Source: JBEKYD01 sp049509915 (GTDB lineage: Bacteria > Acidobacteriota > Terriglobia > Bryobacterales > Bryobacteraceae). Taken from it: a stretch of DNA of 39,962 nt. Shown one piece after another: positions 25,695 to 34,221 of the stretch (the stretch's first letter is position 1; the number at the start of each line of letters is the position of its first letter). Position numbers and translations under genes: made by a program. The notes below the pieces were generated by a model that had not been told where the DNA came from, searched no databases, and worked only from the letters and a program-made list of their open reading frames with translations. Location: contig JBEKZL010000028.1 in assembly GCA_049509915.1 (NCBI GenBank), forward strand, positions 1 to 39,962. The letters are read 5' to 3'.

Positions 25695-26009
25695 AACGAC
25701 TACACGGCCACGTGATCGCAACCGGCCTTCGAAGGTGCCCACACTTCAGCCCGAGCTTCGGCTCGCCCGGCTTGAAAAGTCACCCTACCGCGTTGTGTTC
25801 GGCGCGGCACCGGGGGCTGTCACCAGACATCGGGTGCCGTCCGGAGAGAAACCGAGCCAAAGGAAGCGTATGCGAGAATGGCAGATTATGCGGAGTTGTC
25901 GGTGCGTCGCCCTTCAATGCCTTGCAGCAATATTCCGTCGCTTACACGCCACCGAAGTGACTAAGCGCCTGCGGGACCTGGGGGCACGGCCGGTCTTGGC
26001 GGGTGTGGC
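25695..26009. other. Non-coding gap after IS scar
   Basis: No coding region is recognised in these 315 bp. One clear element is CGAGC-TTCG-GCTCG at 25752-25765, a 5-bp stem capped by a C(UUCG)G tetraloop, not followed by a T-run. The end of the stretch should hold the aceK promoter; no convincing hexamers were found. Confidence 0.35.
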
Positions 26010-27863
26010 TTGAGTTCATCCAAGGTCGCCACGAGCCGGCGGGCAGCCTGGCGGCGACTTTTCCCCTCGGACGAGGCTGCGCCTCTTGGCGCACTTTCGC
26101 CCGAGGTGCAGGCCGGTGCGCGGGTCGCGGCCGGAATGATTCTGGACGGCCATCACAGGTATCTGACGGAGTTCAACGCCATTACGGCGGGGGCGAAAGA
26201 AACATTCGAAAATCGCGCTTGGACGCAAGGAGCCCTGGATGCCAAGCGCCGCGTGCAACTTTACCGCGACGCGGTGAACGGGACGTGGTCGAAACTACGG
26301 AGGTTGTTTCCGGAGCGAGTAGTGCGAGACGAGTTTTGGATGGGTGCGCGGCAGGCCTTTCTCGAACAGGTCTTCGACGAGTATGAGGCCGACATTGCAC
26401 TCACCTTCTTCTATTCCACCATGCGACTCGCCTTCGACGCGCAGGACATCCCGGTGGAGTACGTGGACGATGGTTTGGCCGAGCGGTCCCCGGTCCGAAA
26501 CCCGCGCCCGGTCTGGCGGTTATACCAAGCCAGCCCGCAACATTTGAGCTGCTCCATCGAACAGGTGCTGAAAAACTGCTCCTTCCACGCTTGCTTTGAA
26601 AATGCGAACCGGGATGCGGCATTGGTCGCCGGCAGGCTGCTCGCGGAATGGAGCCACCAGGTCGGCACTGGCTATCCGCAGCATCTTCAAATGCTGGAAG
26701 CGTTATTTTTTCGCGACCAGGAGGCCTACCTGGTCGGCAAACTGCGCGCCGCCCCGCGCGAACTCCCAGTGGTGCTCGCTCTTCGGCATGAGGAACGCGG
26801 TATTACCGTCGATGCCGTTCTGACGGGCAAGGAGGATATGCGCGGTATTCTGTTTGTCTCCACCCGGTCTACGTTCCACGTGCGCACCGACTGCTACCGC
26901 GAAGTGCTCAGGTTTCTCGATACGCTGGCTCCGGAGCGGGGTCATCCGGCGATGTGTGCTGTGCTTGGCTTTACGCACCCGGCGCGCGTGGCGCTCAACC
27001 AACGGCTGCGCCAGCATTTGCGGGGAACCGGCGAACGTTTCGTGCCCACTCCGGGACGGGTCGGCATGGCTATGGTAGTGTTTTCGCCTCCTTCGTTCCC
27101 CTACGTGTTCAAGGTCATCCGCGACTTCTCATCCAAGCAGGAATGGATGGGCAGAGCGCGTATCATGGAAATCTACCGCTGGGTTCACGAGATAAACCGG
27201 GGGCGCTTGATGCTGGATGCGTGGCTTTACCGCAACCTGCACTTCCCGCGCGAGTCCTTCGACGAGCAGGTGTTGCGTGAACTGGTTACGAGCGCGCCCA
27301 GCAGCGTCAAACTGGATGGCAACACGGTCGTTCTCAAGCACGTATATGCGCAGCGGCGTGTGCAGCCGCTTGGCACATTTTTCGATCAGACCCGCGACCG
27401 CGTATCGCGCGAGCGGGCCATCGACGCGCTCGGCACATTTATCAAGGACCTGGCCGGGATGGGCTTTTTCGTGGCCGACTGTTACGGTCTCCCGTTTAAT
27501 ACCGGGTTGACGCATGCGTCCAACGTGGCGCTTTTCGACTTCGACGACCTGGGACCGGTCCTGCGCCACCGGTTTCGGGAAACGCCGCAGTTGGCGGACG
27601 AGCAAGAAGAGTTGCTCTGGAACACCGAAACCGATGGCGCCTGGTTTTCCATCGACAGGTATGACGTCCTGGTGGACGAATGGGCGCGGTTCTTGGGTGT
27701 TCCAACCGATTTACAGAACTACTTTCGCGAGAAGCACGGCGATCTGTTTACAGTGGATTACTGGGAACAGGTACAGCGCCGCATCACGGCCGGTAAGTTG
27801 CACTTTGTGCTCCCGTATCCGCCGGAGCGGCGTCTGGTAAAAGATAGACCGGATCGCCCTTAA
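26010..27863 (+). CDS. aceK: Isocitrate dehydrogenase kinase/phosphatase, divergent
   Basis: AceK reversibly phosphorylates isocitrate dehydrogenase, diverting carbon into the glyoxylate shunt. This 617-residue protein matches the family's length (about 580) and architecture: an N-terminal regulatory half and a C-terminal kinase-like half. The latter has VGMAMVVFSPPSFPYVFKVIRD (ATP-binding Lys at about 368), HVYAQRRVQPLGTFFDQ, FFVADCYGLPFNTGL (catalytic Asp at about 490), LFDFDDLG (metal Asp) and HGDLFTVDYWEQVQRRI near the C terminus. The Asp-to-Asn spacing in the catalytic loop seems two residues longer than in E. coli as I remember it. The start is a TTG at 26010 with no strong ribosome binding site; the true start is uncertain. 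No icd, aceA or aceB lies nearby. Confidence 0.85.
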   Translation: MSSSKVATSRRAAWRRLFPSDEAAPLGALSPEVQAGARVAAGMILDGHHRYLTEFNAITAGAKETFENRAWTQGALDAKRRVQLYRDAVNGTWSKLRRLFPERVVRDEFWMGARQAFLEQVFDEYEADIALTFFYSTMRLAFDAQDIPVEYVDDGLAERSPVRNPRPVWRLYQASPQHLSCSIEQVLKNCSFHACFENANRDAALVAGRLLAEWSHQVGTGYPQHLQMLEALFFRDQEAYLVGKLRAAPRELPVVLALRHEERGITVDAVLTGKEDMRGILFVSTRSTFHVRTDCYREVLRFLDTLAPERGHPAMCAVLGFTHPARVALNQRLRQHLRGTGERFVPTPGRVGMAMVVFSPPSFPYVFKVIRDFSSKQEWMGRARIMEIYRWVHEINRGRLMLDAWLYRNLHFPRESFDEQVLRELVTSAPSSVKLDGNTVVLKHVYAQRRVQPLGTFFDQTRDRVSRERAIDALGTFIKDLAGMGFFVADCYGLPFNTGLTHASNVALFDFDDLGPVLRHRFRETPQLADEQEELLWNTETDGAWFSIDRYDVLVDEWARFLGVPTDLQNYFREKHGDLFTVDYWEQVQRRITAGKLHFVLPYPPERRLVKDRPDRP

Positions 27864-27919
27864 ATGTCTTCATCGCGGCTCTTGACGTCACGCGGGTCTG
27901 CCCCACAAATTCCAAAACC

Positions 27920-27946
27920 GATAGCTTTCCTCGCGAAGGAGCTATC
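27920..27946 (+). promoter_or_regulatory. Hairpin between aceK and the GH-FGE gene
   Basis: GATAGCT (27920-27926) and AGCTATC (27940-27946) form a perfect 7-bp stem with further CCT/AGG pairing inside. The purine-rich AAGGAG that could serve as ribosome binding site for the next gene lies in the right side of the stem, 16 bp before the ATG. It may be an aceK terminator without a T-run, or it may limit access to that site. Confidence 0.3.
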
Positions 27947-27957
27947 CTTGATAACGG

Positions 27958-30144
27958 ATGTGGAACACAATCGTAAACCGGGGCGCAGTCCTGATCGCCG
28001 TATTTGGCTGCGCTTTGTCACCGGCACAGGACATGCCGCACCAACCGCAGGGGAACCAGATTCCAGGGCCCGGCCAGTTCGCTGCACAGCAGGACTGGTA
28101 CCAGGAGATGATGCAGTTCAAAGGCGATCCGAACGCGGACCACGACGCCTGGCTGCGCGACCTGAAGGCCTGGCGCGCCGAGCGGCTGACGCGCATGGGG
28201 TACGACGACGCCGAGTACCGCCGGCCGGAGTTTCAGTGGACCCAGCGTAACTTCATTTCGCCGCAGGTGATGGTGGAGGAGCGGAACTTGTTCGATGCCG
28301 CCACCGGTCGCTGGACGGTGGACAAGTATCTCGACGACCTCGAGAAACGCTACGGCGGGATCGACAGCGTCCTGCTGTGGCCGGTGTATCCGAACATCGG
28401 CATCGATAACCGCAACCAATGGGACCTGGCGCGCGACCTTCCCGGCGGCACCGAGGGCGTGCGCGCGATGATCGCCGATTTTCACCGTCGCAATGTGAGG
28501 GTCCTGTTCCCGACCATGGCGTGGGACAACGGCACGCGCGACCCGGGTGTGCCGCACTGGACCGCAACGGCTCAACTGATGGCGGATCTGGGCGTGGACG
28601 GAGTGAATGGCGACACGTTTTCCGGCCTGCCTCGGGCGTACCGGACAGGTTCGGATCAGTCGGGTCATCCGGTGATCTTCGAGCCGGAGGGGGCTCCGCA
28701 AGCCGACGAAGGACTGATGTGGAATAACCAAAGCTGGGCTTACTGGACATTCCATTTTCAACCTACCGCAAGTAAGCAGAAGTGGCTGGAACCCCGGCAC
28801 ATGTCGCACATTTGCGACCGCTGGGCGCGCGACAAGACCGACGATCTGCAGCATGCGTTCTTCAACGGAATGGGCTATGTCAGCTGGGAGAACATCTGGG
28901 GTATTTGGAATCAGATAACCGATCGCGACGCCGAAGCGCTGCGCCGCGTGGCCACCGTGGAGCGCCACTTCGCCGATCTGCTGTCGAGCAGGGATTGGGA
29001 GCCATTCGTTCCGGTGATCGAGTACGGCATCTTCGCCTCCAGGTTCCCCGGCGCCGGAGTCACCTTGTACACGCTGGTCAACCGCAACGAGTACGACGTC
29101 AATGGGGAAGAGATCGCGCTCGCGGCCGCCAGCGGCCGCCGCTATTACGACGCCTGGAACGGAACCGAATTGAAGCCGGTGGAGCGGAATGGCGCGGCGG
29201 TGCTGTCGTTTTCGATCGAGGCCCATGGCTATGGCGCTGTGCTGGCGGTGGATTCCGGCGCGCGCATGAGCGAGTTGGACAGCTACCTGAAACGCATGAG
29301 CGAGCTGACGCGGAAGCCGCTGGCCAGTTACTCGCACGAATGGCATTTTCTGCCGCAGCAGCTCGTCGATATCCCGCGCACCCGGGTGCCGGCGAGCGCG
29401 CCCGAGGGCATGGTGAAGATACCGGCGGGCGAATTCGAGTTCAAGGTGACGGGCATTGAGATTGAAGGCACCAATTGGGCGGGACTGGATGTGCAGTATC
29501 CCTGGGAAGACTCGCCGCGCCGCGGGCACGACCACGTGATGCGGATCGACAGCTTCTATATCGACAAGTACCCGGTGACTAATGCCGAGTTTAGTAAGTT
29601 CCTGGCGGCGTCTGGCTACAAACCCCGGGACGCCCACAATTTTCTGAGGGACTGGAAGAACGGCGCGCCTCCGCCGGGATGGGAGAATAAGCCGGTCACC
29701 TGGGTGTCGCTCGAAGATGCGCGCGCTTATGCCAGTTGGGCGGGCAAACGGTTGCCGCGCGAGTGGGAATGGCAATACGCGGCTCAGGGTACCGATGGGC
29801 GCTTGTATCCGTGGGGAAACGCGTGGAAGGATTCGGCGGTCCCGGCGAGGGATGAGGGGCGCGACCTCACCGGTCCGGCTGATGTTAGCGCTCGCCCGGA
29901 GGGCGCGAGCCCGTTTGGCGTCATGGACATGTCGGGCAATGTCTGGCAGTGGACCGACGAGTTTGTGGACACTCACACGCGGGCGGGCATCCTGCGCGGA
30001 GGCAGTTACTATCGGCCGCGGAATTCCATCTGGTACTTTCCCGCAACTTATAAGTTGACTGAGCACGGAAAGTATCTGCTGATGGCTCCATCCAAGGACC
30101 GCGCCGGCACGCTGGGTTTTCGATGTGTAGTGGATGGGAAGTGA
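27958..30144 (+). CDS. Secreted glycosidase-like barrel fused to FGE/SUMF1-type domain
   Basis: This 728-residue protein has a signal peptide (NRGAVLIAVFGCALSPAQ). Residues about 90-430 look like a (beta/alpha)8 glycoside-hydrolase-type fold: SVLLWPVYPNIGIDNRNQWD, VRVLFPTMAWDNGTRDPG, LGVDGVNGDTFSGLPRAYR, FNGMGYVSWENIWGIWNQ, then a beta-rich region ending AHGYGAVLAVD. Residues 484-727 are a formylglycine-generating-enzyme (SUMF1) domain: MVKIPAGEFEFKVTG, IDSFYIDKYPVTNAEFSKFL, PVTWVSLEDARAYASWAGKRLPREWEWQYAA, GNVWQWTDEF, RGGSYYRPRNSIWYFPA, GTLGFRCVV. The two active-site cysteines of FGE near the GGS motif are absent, so oxidase activity is unlikely and a binding role is more probable. The GH family is not assigned. 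Confidence 0.75.
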   Translation: MWNTIVNRGAVLIAVFGCALSPAQDMPHQPQGNQIPGPGQFAAQQDWYQEMMQFKGDPNADHDAWLRDLKAWRAERLTRMGYDDAEYRRPEFQWTQRNFISPQVMVEERNLFDAATGRWTVDKYLDDLEKRYGGIDSVLLWPVYPNIGIDNRNQWDLARDLPGGTEGVRAMIADFHRRNVRVLFPTMAWDNGTRDPGVPHWTATAQLMADLGVDGVNGDTFSGLPRAYRTGSDQSGHPVIFEPEGAPQADEGLMWNNQSWAYWTFHFQPTASKQKWLEPRHMSHICDRWARDKTDDLQHAFFNGMGYVSWENIWGIWNQITDRDAEALRRVATVERHFADLLSSRDWEPFVPVIEYGIFASRFPGAGVTLYTLVNRNEYDVNGEEIALAAASGRRYYDAWNGTELKPVERNGAAVLSFSIEAHGYGAVLAVDSGARMSELDSYLKRMSELTRKPLASYSHEWHFLPQQLVDIPRTRVPASAPEGMVKIPAGEFEFKVTGIEIEGTNWAGLDVQYPWEDSPRRGHDHVMRIDSFYIDKYPVTNAEFSKFLAASGYKPRDAHNFLRDWKNGAPPPGWENKPVTWVSLEDARAYASWAGKRLPREWEWQYAAQGTDGRLYPWGNAWKDSAVPARDEGRDLTGPADVSARPEGASPFGVMDMSGNVWQWTDEFVDTHTRAGILRGGSYYRPRNSIWYFPATYKLTEHGKYLLMAPSKDRAGTLGFRCVVDGK

Positions 30145-30191
30145 GGGAATGACAGCTCAACAGCTCCCTGACGAGGCGTGAAAAATTGGCT

Positions 30192-30211
30192 GGCAGGCGG
30201 AACCGCCTGCC
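30192..30211. repeat. Perfect GC inverted repeat
   Basis: GGCAGGCGG-AA-CCGCCTGCC (30192-30211) is a perfect 9-bp stem with a 2-bp spacer between the GH-FGE and Gfo/Idh genes. Short GC hairpins of this form look like dispersed intergenic elements; it could also act as a terminator or mRNA stabiliser. No other copy was found in this window. Confidence 0.6.
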
Positions 30212-30293
30212 CCACCAAATGACCGCGGCCTTGCCCGTCGCTATGAATCCCGCTATTCTACTCCGGGGCGGCGTGGCCGCCCGGGAGGAGCAG

Positions 30294-31826
30294 ATGACAT
30301 CGAGCGCCAACCGCCGCGAGTTTCTGGGGACCGCCGCCGCGGCGGCCTTTTCCATCGTTCCCAGACACGTTTTGGGGGGACCGGGCGTGGTCGCCCCCAG
30401 CGACAAGATTAACCTGGCCTGCGTTGGCACGGGCACCGAGGGGCTCCGCGAAATGCCCGTTCTGCTGGCTTCCGAGGACATTCGGATCGCTGCCGTCTGC
30501 GATCCGAACAGGGACGCGGGCGGGTACCGCGACTGGAGCCGGGACGGCCTTCTGCGCGACCTGCGCCGCGCCGTGGGCGATCTCAATTGGCGGGCCGGGA
30601 CGGAGGGCACGATTCCTGGTGGGCGCGAGGTGGGCCGCGCCTTTGTCGAAGCCTATTACGCCGGCCAGAACCGGTCGGGCCAGTACAAGGGCTGCGCCGC
30701 ATACGCCGACGCGCGCGAGATGCTGGAAAAGGAAAAGGGCATTGACGCGATTAAGATCATGACGCCCGACCATCTCCATGGAGTGCTGGCCATCGCGGCC
30801 ATGAAGCGCGGCAAGCACGTCATCACGCACAAGCCCATCTCCAACCGCCTGAAAGAGGCGCAACTGGTGATCGAGACGGCGCGAAAAACGGGGGTTTCGA
30901 CCCATTTCATGCCGTGGGACAGCAACGGGGACATGGCTCCGGTGATGGCGTGGATCAATAGCGGCGCCATCGGAACGCTGCGGGAGGTTCACAACTGGTC
31001 GAACCGTCCGGTCTGGCCGCAGTACGCCACCATACCCACCGACCGGCCGCCGGTGCCGGCGGGATTCGACTGGGACCTGTGGCTCGGCCCCGAGGCGGAC
31101 CGTCCCTACCACCCCGATTACACGCACATGGTGTTCCGCGGCTGGTACGATTTCGGCGGCGGCTCGATGGCCGACATGGGGCACTATAGCCTGTGGACCG
31201 TGTTCAACGCGCTCGAGCTTTCCGGACCCACCAGCATCGACCCGATGTTCACCCACGCCTGCATGCTGAAGGATGGCGTCTCCACCACCATTCGCAACGA
31301 TTTTTCTTTCCCGCTCGCCGGCGTGGTGCGTTTCAAGTATCCGGCCAGCGGGCGGCGCGGGCCGATCGACCTGGTCTGGTACGACGGCGGCATGCATCCG
31401 CCCACGCCTGTGGAACTGGAGGCGGAGGGCCAGGAACTGGCGCGCGAGGGCATGATGTTCGTCGGTGACAAAGGCAAGATCCTGGCCGGGTTCAACGTGG
31501 AAACTCCGCGCCTGATTTCCGCGCACCACAAGAAGAGTACCCAGCCGCAGCCTGCGCCAAAGCAAAACAGTGGACCCCAGGCGCCTCGCCTGTCGCCCGG
31601 ACTGAAACAGTGGGTCGCGGCGTGCCGCGGCGACAAACGGCAATCGCCCGGCAGCTTCCTCAACGCCGGCCCGATTTCCGAGGCGGTCAACCTTTACGCG
31701 GTGGCGCTGCGAACCGGCAAACGGCTGCGCTATGATGCCGCGGCCGGCGCCGTCACCAACGTTCCCGAGGCCAATAAGTATCTCTCGCGCGACTACCGCG
31801 CGGGGTGGGACCCGCAAACCATCTGA
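30294..31826 (+). CDS. Tat-exported Gfo/Idh/MocA-family oxidoreductase
   Basis: This 510-residue protein carries a twin-arginine signal (NRREFLGTAAAAAFSIVP) and an N-terminal Rossmann fold with NLACVGTGTEGLREMP (GxGxxG nucleotide motif), AVCDPNRD, and MTPDHLHGVLAIAAMKRGKHVITHKPIS, in which the usual EKP is HKP. The C-terminal domain has FDWDLWLGPEADRPYHPDY and GSMADMGHYSLWTVFNAL, giving the catalytic His. Family members oxidise or isomerise sugars and cyclitols, often with tightly bound NAD(P) when exported. The ATG at 30294 follows GGGAGGAGCAG, a strong ribosome binding site. It is 24 bp upstream of the isomerase-like gene and probably cotranscribed with it. Confidence 0.9.
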   Translation: MTSSANRREFLGTAAAAAFSIVPRHVLGGPGVVAPSDKINLACVGTGTEGLREMPVLLASEDIRIAAVCDPNRDAGGYRDWSRDGLLRDLRRAVGDLNWRAGTEGTIPGGREVGRAFVEAYYAGQNRSGQYKGCAAYADAREMLEKEKGIDAIKIMTPDHLHGVLAIAAMKRGKHVITHKPISNRLKEAQLVIETARKTGVSTHFMPWDSNGDMAPVMAWINSGAIGTLREVHNWSNRPVWPQYATIPTDRPPVPAGFDWDLWLGPEADRPYHPDYTHMVFRGWYDFGGGSMADMGHYSLWTVFNALELSGPTSIDPMFTHACMLKDGVSTTIRNDFSFPLAGVVRFKYPASGRRGPIDLVWYDGGMHPPTPVELEAEGQELAREGMMFVGDKGKILAGFNVETPRLISAHHKKSTQPQPAPKQNSGPQAPRLSPGLKQWVAACRGDKRQSPGSFLNAGPISEAVNLYAVALRTGKRLRYDAAAGAVTNVPEANKYLSRDYRAGWDPQTI

Positions 31827-31850
31827 ACGGTCGATAGGAGAAAAGCGTCA

Positions 31851-32684
31851 ATGTATCTTTCGAGAAGAGAGTTCCTCGCCGCCAGCGCCGCCGGCGCGGT
31901 GGCAGCCGGCCCGCTCATGGCCGACCCGCTGGGAATGCCCATCGGAACCCAGACCTGGCCCATCCGCGCCGCCATCGGCAAGGACTTCCCCGGCACCCTG
32001 AAACAGATCGCCGGCATGGGTTACCGCACCATCGAAATGTGCTCCCCGCCGAGCTACAAAGAAGGTTTCGGAGCCCTGGCCGGCATGTCCGCGGCGGAAA
32101 TGAAGAAGACCATCCAGGCAGCCGGGCTGCGCTGCGAGAGTTGCCACTATCAGTTCAAGGAGATGAAGGAAGCCCTGGACGAGCGCATCGCCTTCGCCAG
32201 GGAACTCGGCCTCAAGCAAATGATCTGCTCGACTTTCGGCGTGCCCGCCACCGCCAAGACGGCGGATTGGGCGAAAGCCGCCAGCGAACTGAACAGAATC
32301 GGCGAGAAGACCGCCGCCGCCGGCATCCAGACAGGCTTCCACAACCACGACTTCGAGTTTCAGAAGATCGGGAACGAGTTGATCTACGACCGGCTGATGG
32401 CCGAACTCGACCCCAAACTGGTCAAAATGCAATTCCAGGTGGCCGTGATCAGGCTCGGCTACCAGGCCGCGACCTACATGATGAAATACCCCGGCCGCTT
32501 CCTCTCCTTGCACCTGTCGGACTGGTCCACGGCGGTCAACAAGCCGGTTGCGGTCGGCTCCGGATCGGTGGACTGGAAGGGGCTGTTCGCGGCCGCCAGG
32601 ACCGGAGGCATCAAGAACTACTTCGTCGAAATGGACCTGGAGTTCATGAAGCCCAGCTACGCCTTTCTGCACGGCCTGAAGTAA
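31851..32684 (+). CDS. Tat-exported sugar phosphate isomerase/epimerase-like protein
   Basis: This 277-residue xylose-isomerase-like TIM barrel has a twin-arginine signal (LSRREFLAASAAGAVAAG). Visible features are GYRTIEMCSPPSYKEGF, TGFHNHDFEFQKIGNELIYD (metal-ligand region), FLSLHLSDW, and YFVEMDLEFMKPS. The strand that normally provides an Asp ligand reads VKMQFQVAVIRLGYQAA, without the Asp, so metal chemistry may be altered. It follows the Gfo/Idh gene by 24 bp; such pairs are typical of exported sugar oxidation/isomerisation modules. The substrate is unknown. Confidence 0.85.
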   Translation: MYLSRREFLAASAAGAVAAGPLMADPLGMPIGTQTWPIRAAIGKDFPGTLKQIAGMGYRTIEMCSPPSYKEGFGALAGMSAAEMKKTIQAAGLRCESCHYQFKEMKEALDERIAFARELGLKQMICSTFGVPATAKTADWAKAASELNRIGEKTAAAGIQTGFHNHDFEFQKIGNELIYDRLMAELDPKLVKMQFQVAVIRLGYQAATYMMKYPGRFLSLHLSDWSTAVNKPVAVGSGSVDWKGLFAAARTGGIKNYFVEMDLEFMKPSYAFLHGLK

Positions 32685-32718
32685 GGTGGAGATGAGCGCG
32701 AAGACGGAAGTCTCGATA

Positions 32719-32740
32719 CGGCGCATGGGTGCGCGCGCCG
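32719..32740. terminator. Possible bidirectional terminator hairpin
   Basis: CGGCGC (32719-32724) and GCGCCG (32735-32740) form a 6-bp GC stem in the 64 bp between two convergent genes. There is no T-run on either side, so the role is only suggested by position. Confidence 0.3.
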
Positions 32741-32748
32741 CCGCATGA

Positions 32749-34020
32749 CTACTTCTGCACGCCGCCGGTGCGCTTCTCCCAGCCGTTCTCGAATAGTCTA
32801 AGAAAGTTGTTCTGACCGTACGGGTATTTGGCCATTGCCTTTTCGTCGAATGTGACGCCGATTCCAGGCGCGTCGGACGGCGCCAAATACCCCGCTTTCA
32901 CCTGGGGAACGCCCTGCATAATCTCATGCACCCACGGTTCCAGGAAGTCGTCGAAACACTCCTGAATTAAGAAGTTCGGAATGCTGCAGTTAATGTGGGC
33001 GTTGATGGCGGTATTGTAAGGACTCTGCGCCTGGTGAAGGGCGACGAAGGCCTCCGCCGCTTCGGCCAGGGCAGCGGCTTTACGCGCTCCGCCAATGCCT
33101 CCGATGCCCAGTGTCTCCGGCTGCACGATGTCCACCGCGCGGCCGGCCAGTAACTCCAGGAACTGACTAAGACGGTTGAAGCGTTCCCCGGTGGCTATGG
33201 GAACCTTGACGGACCGCGCCACCAGAAGCGTAGCTTCAATGTCGGTGGACATCACGGGAGTCTCGAGCCACATCGGCCGGAACTCCTCGAGTTGCTGTGC
33301 GACACGGATGGCGGTGGAGACGCTGAAACGGTCGTGGGCTTCGATGCACACATCCACGTCGTCGCCCACGGCCCTTCGGACGGCGGCCACGATGGCGATC
33401 GATTTCTTCTCCTCGCCGGCATCGAAGAAGCGGTAGGTGCTGCCGAAGGGGTCGAACTTCAGAGCGGTGTAGCCCATGGATTTGACGCGGGAAGCCTCTT
33501 CCGCAAAAGCGGCCGGCTCTCTCGACCCTTTGTACCAGCCGTTGGCGTAGACGCGGAGAGAGGGGTTCTGCTTGCCACCCAGCAATTTCCACAGCGGCGC
33601 ATTCAGACTCTTGGCCAGAATATCCCAACAGGCAATGGTTATGCCGTTCATGGCAACGTTGTTGCCCAGGAACAGGCCTTTGTACATCTTCTGCCACAGC
33701 CGCTCCGGATGAATCGGGTCTTCCCCGATGGCGAACCGCTCCAGCTCATGCACCTGGGCCTCGAGAGGCTTGGTTTCAAGACCACCGGTTGCCTCGCCCC
33801 ATCCCACCAGACCGGCATCGGTGAGGACTTTGACGAACACCCAATTCTTCCATGGGTTGCCCACCACGAAAGTCTTGATCTCGGTTATCTTCATGCGGCC
33901 TTCGGATTCGGCGGCGCGGGCAAGCGGCAGCACGCCGCTCACCGCCAATGCCCCCGCTACGCTTTGCATCACTCCGCGCCGTGTAAAGCTGTTCGATTCG
34001 CCTTTGGGATCGGATTGCAT
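32749..34020 (-). CDS. Tat-exported enolase-superfamily dehydratase, galactonate dehydratase-like
   Basis: This 423-residue protein starts with a twin-arginine signal (FTRRGVMQSVAGALAVSGVL, then PLARA). The mature part is mandelate-racemase-type: MKITEIKTFVVGNPWKNWVFVK, GWGEATGGLETKP, TALKFDPFGSTYRF (Lys), VCIEAHDRFS (acidic ligand), WLETPVMSTD (Glu), IATGERFNR (Glu), and VALHQAQSPYNTAINAHI in the His region. DgoD-like enzymes dehydrate galactonate to a 2-keto-3-deoxy acid in the cytosol; the export signal here is unusual. It is the second gene after the Tat-exported DapA-like lyase, 201 bp downstream, with a dispersed repeat in between. Confidence 0.82.
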   Translation of the reverse strand: MQSDPKGESNSFTRRGVMQSVAGALAVSGVLPLARAAESEGRMKITEIKTFVVGNPWKNWVFVKVLTDAGLVGWGEATGGLETKPLEAQVHELERFAIGEDPIHPERLWQKMYKGLFLGNNVAMNGITIACWDILAKSLNAPLWKLLGGKQNPSLRVYANGWYKGSREPAAFAEEASRVKSMGYTALKFDPFGSTYRFFDAGEEKKSIAIVAAVRRAVGDDVDVCIEAHDRFSVSTAIRVAQQLEEFRPMWLETPVMSTDIEATLLVARSVKVPIATGERFNRLSQFLELLAGRAVDIVQPETLGIGGIGGARKAAALAEAAEAFVALHQAQSPYNTAINAHINCSIPNFLIQECFDDFLEPWVHEIMQGVPQVKAGYLAPSDAPGIGVTFDEKAMAKYPYGQNNFLRLFENGWEKRTGGVQK

Positions 34021-34084
34021 GTTATTTCAGTCGCCTCGGTTCCACTTACAATAAGTACTCACTCTCGCGAATACAGTGGCGTAT

Positions 34085-34116
34085 CCGGCAACCGCTCCCT
34101 CAAGGTCGCGGCTCGG
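34085..34116. repeat. Dispersed intergenic repeat, copy 2
   Basis: This copy matches the 32-bp element at 638-669 at 30 of 32 positions in the same orientation. It lies between the two Tat-exported enzyme genes and is outside any coding frame. Confidence 0.6.
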
Positions 34117-34221
34117 ACCCGCGCATTCGCGGTTGCGCGCGAACACGTTACTAAGTGCCCGATTCCGGAATTACGGCCACGTATCGAGAAAACCGGAAAT
34201 ACGTCAGCGAACTTGTGTGTA

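Noticed and set aside
28018..30066. 682-residue minus-strand frame opposite the GH-FGE gene
   Set aside because: High-GC antisense frame rich in Arg, His and Pro without domains.
34021..34034. Third copy of the GntR operator (TTATTTCAG near the exported dehydratase start)
   Set aside because: Only part of one arm matches and no inverted partner is present; it overlaps the translation start region.
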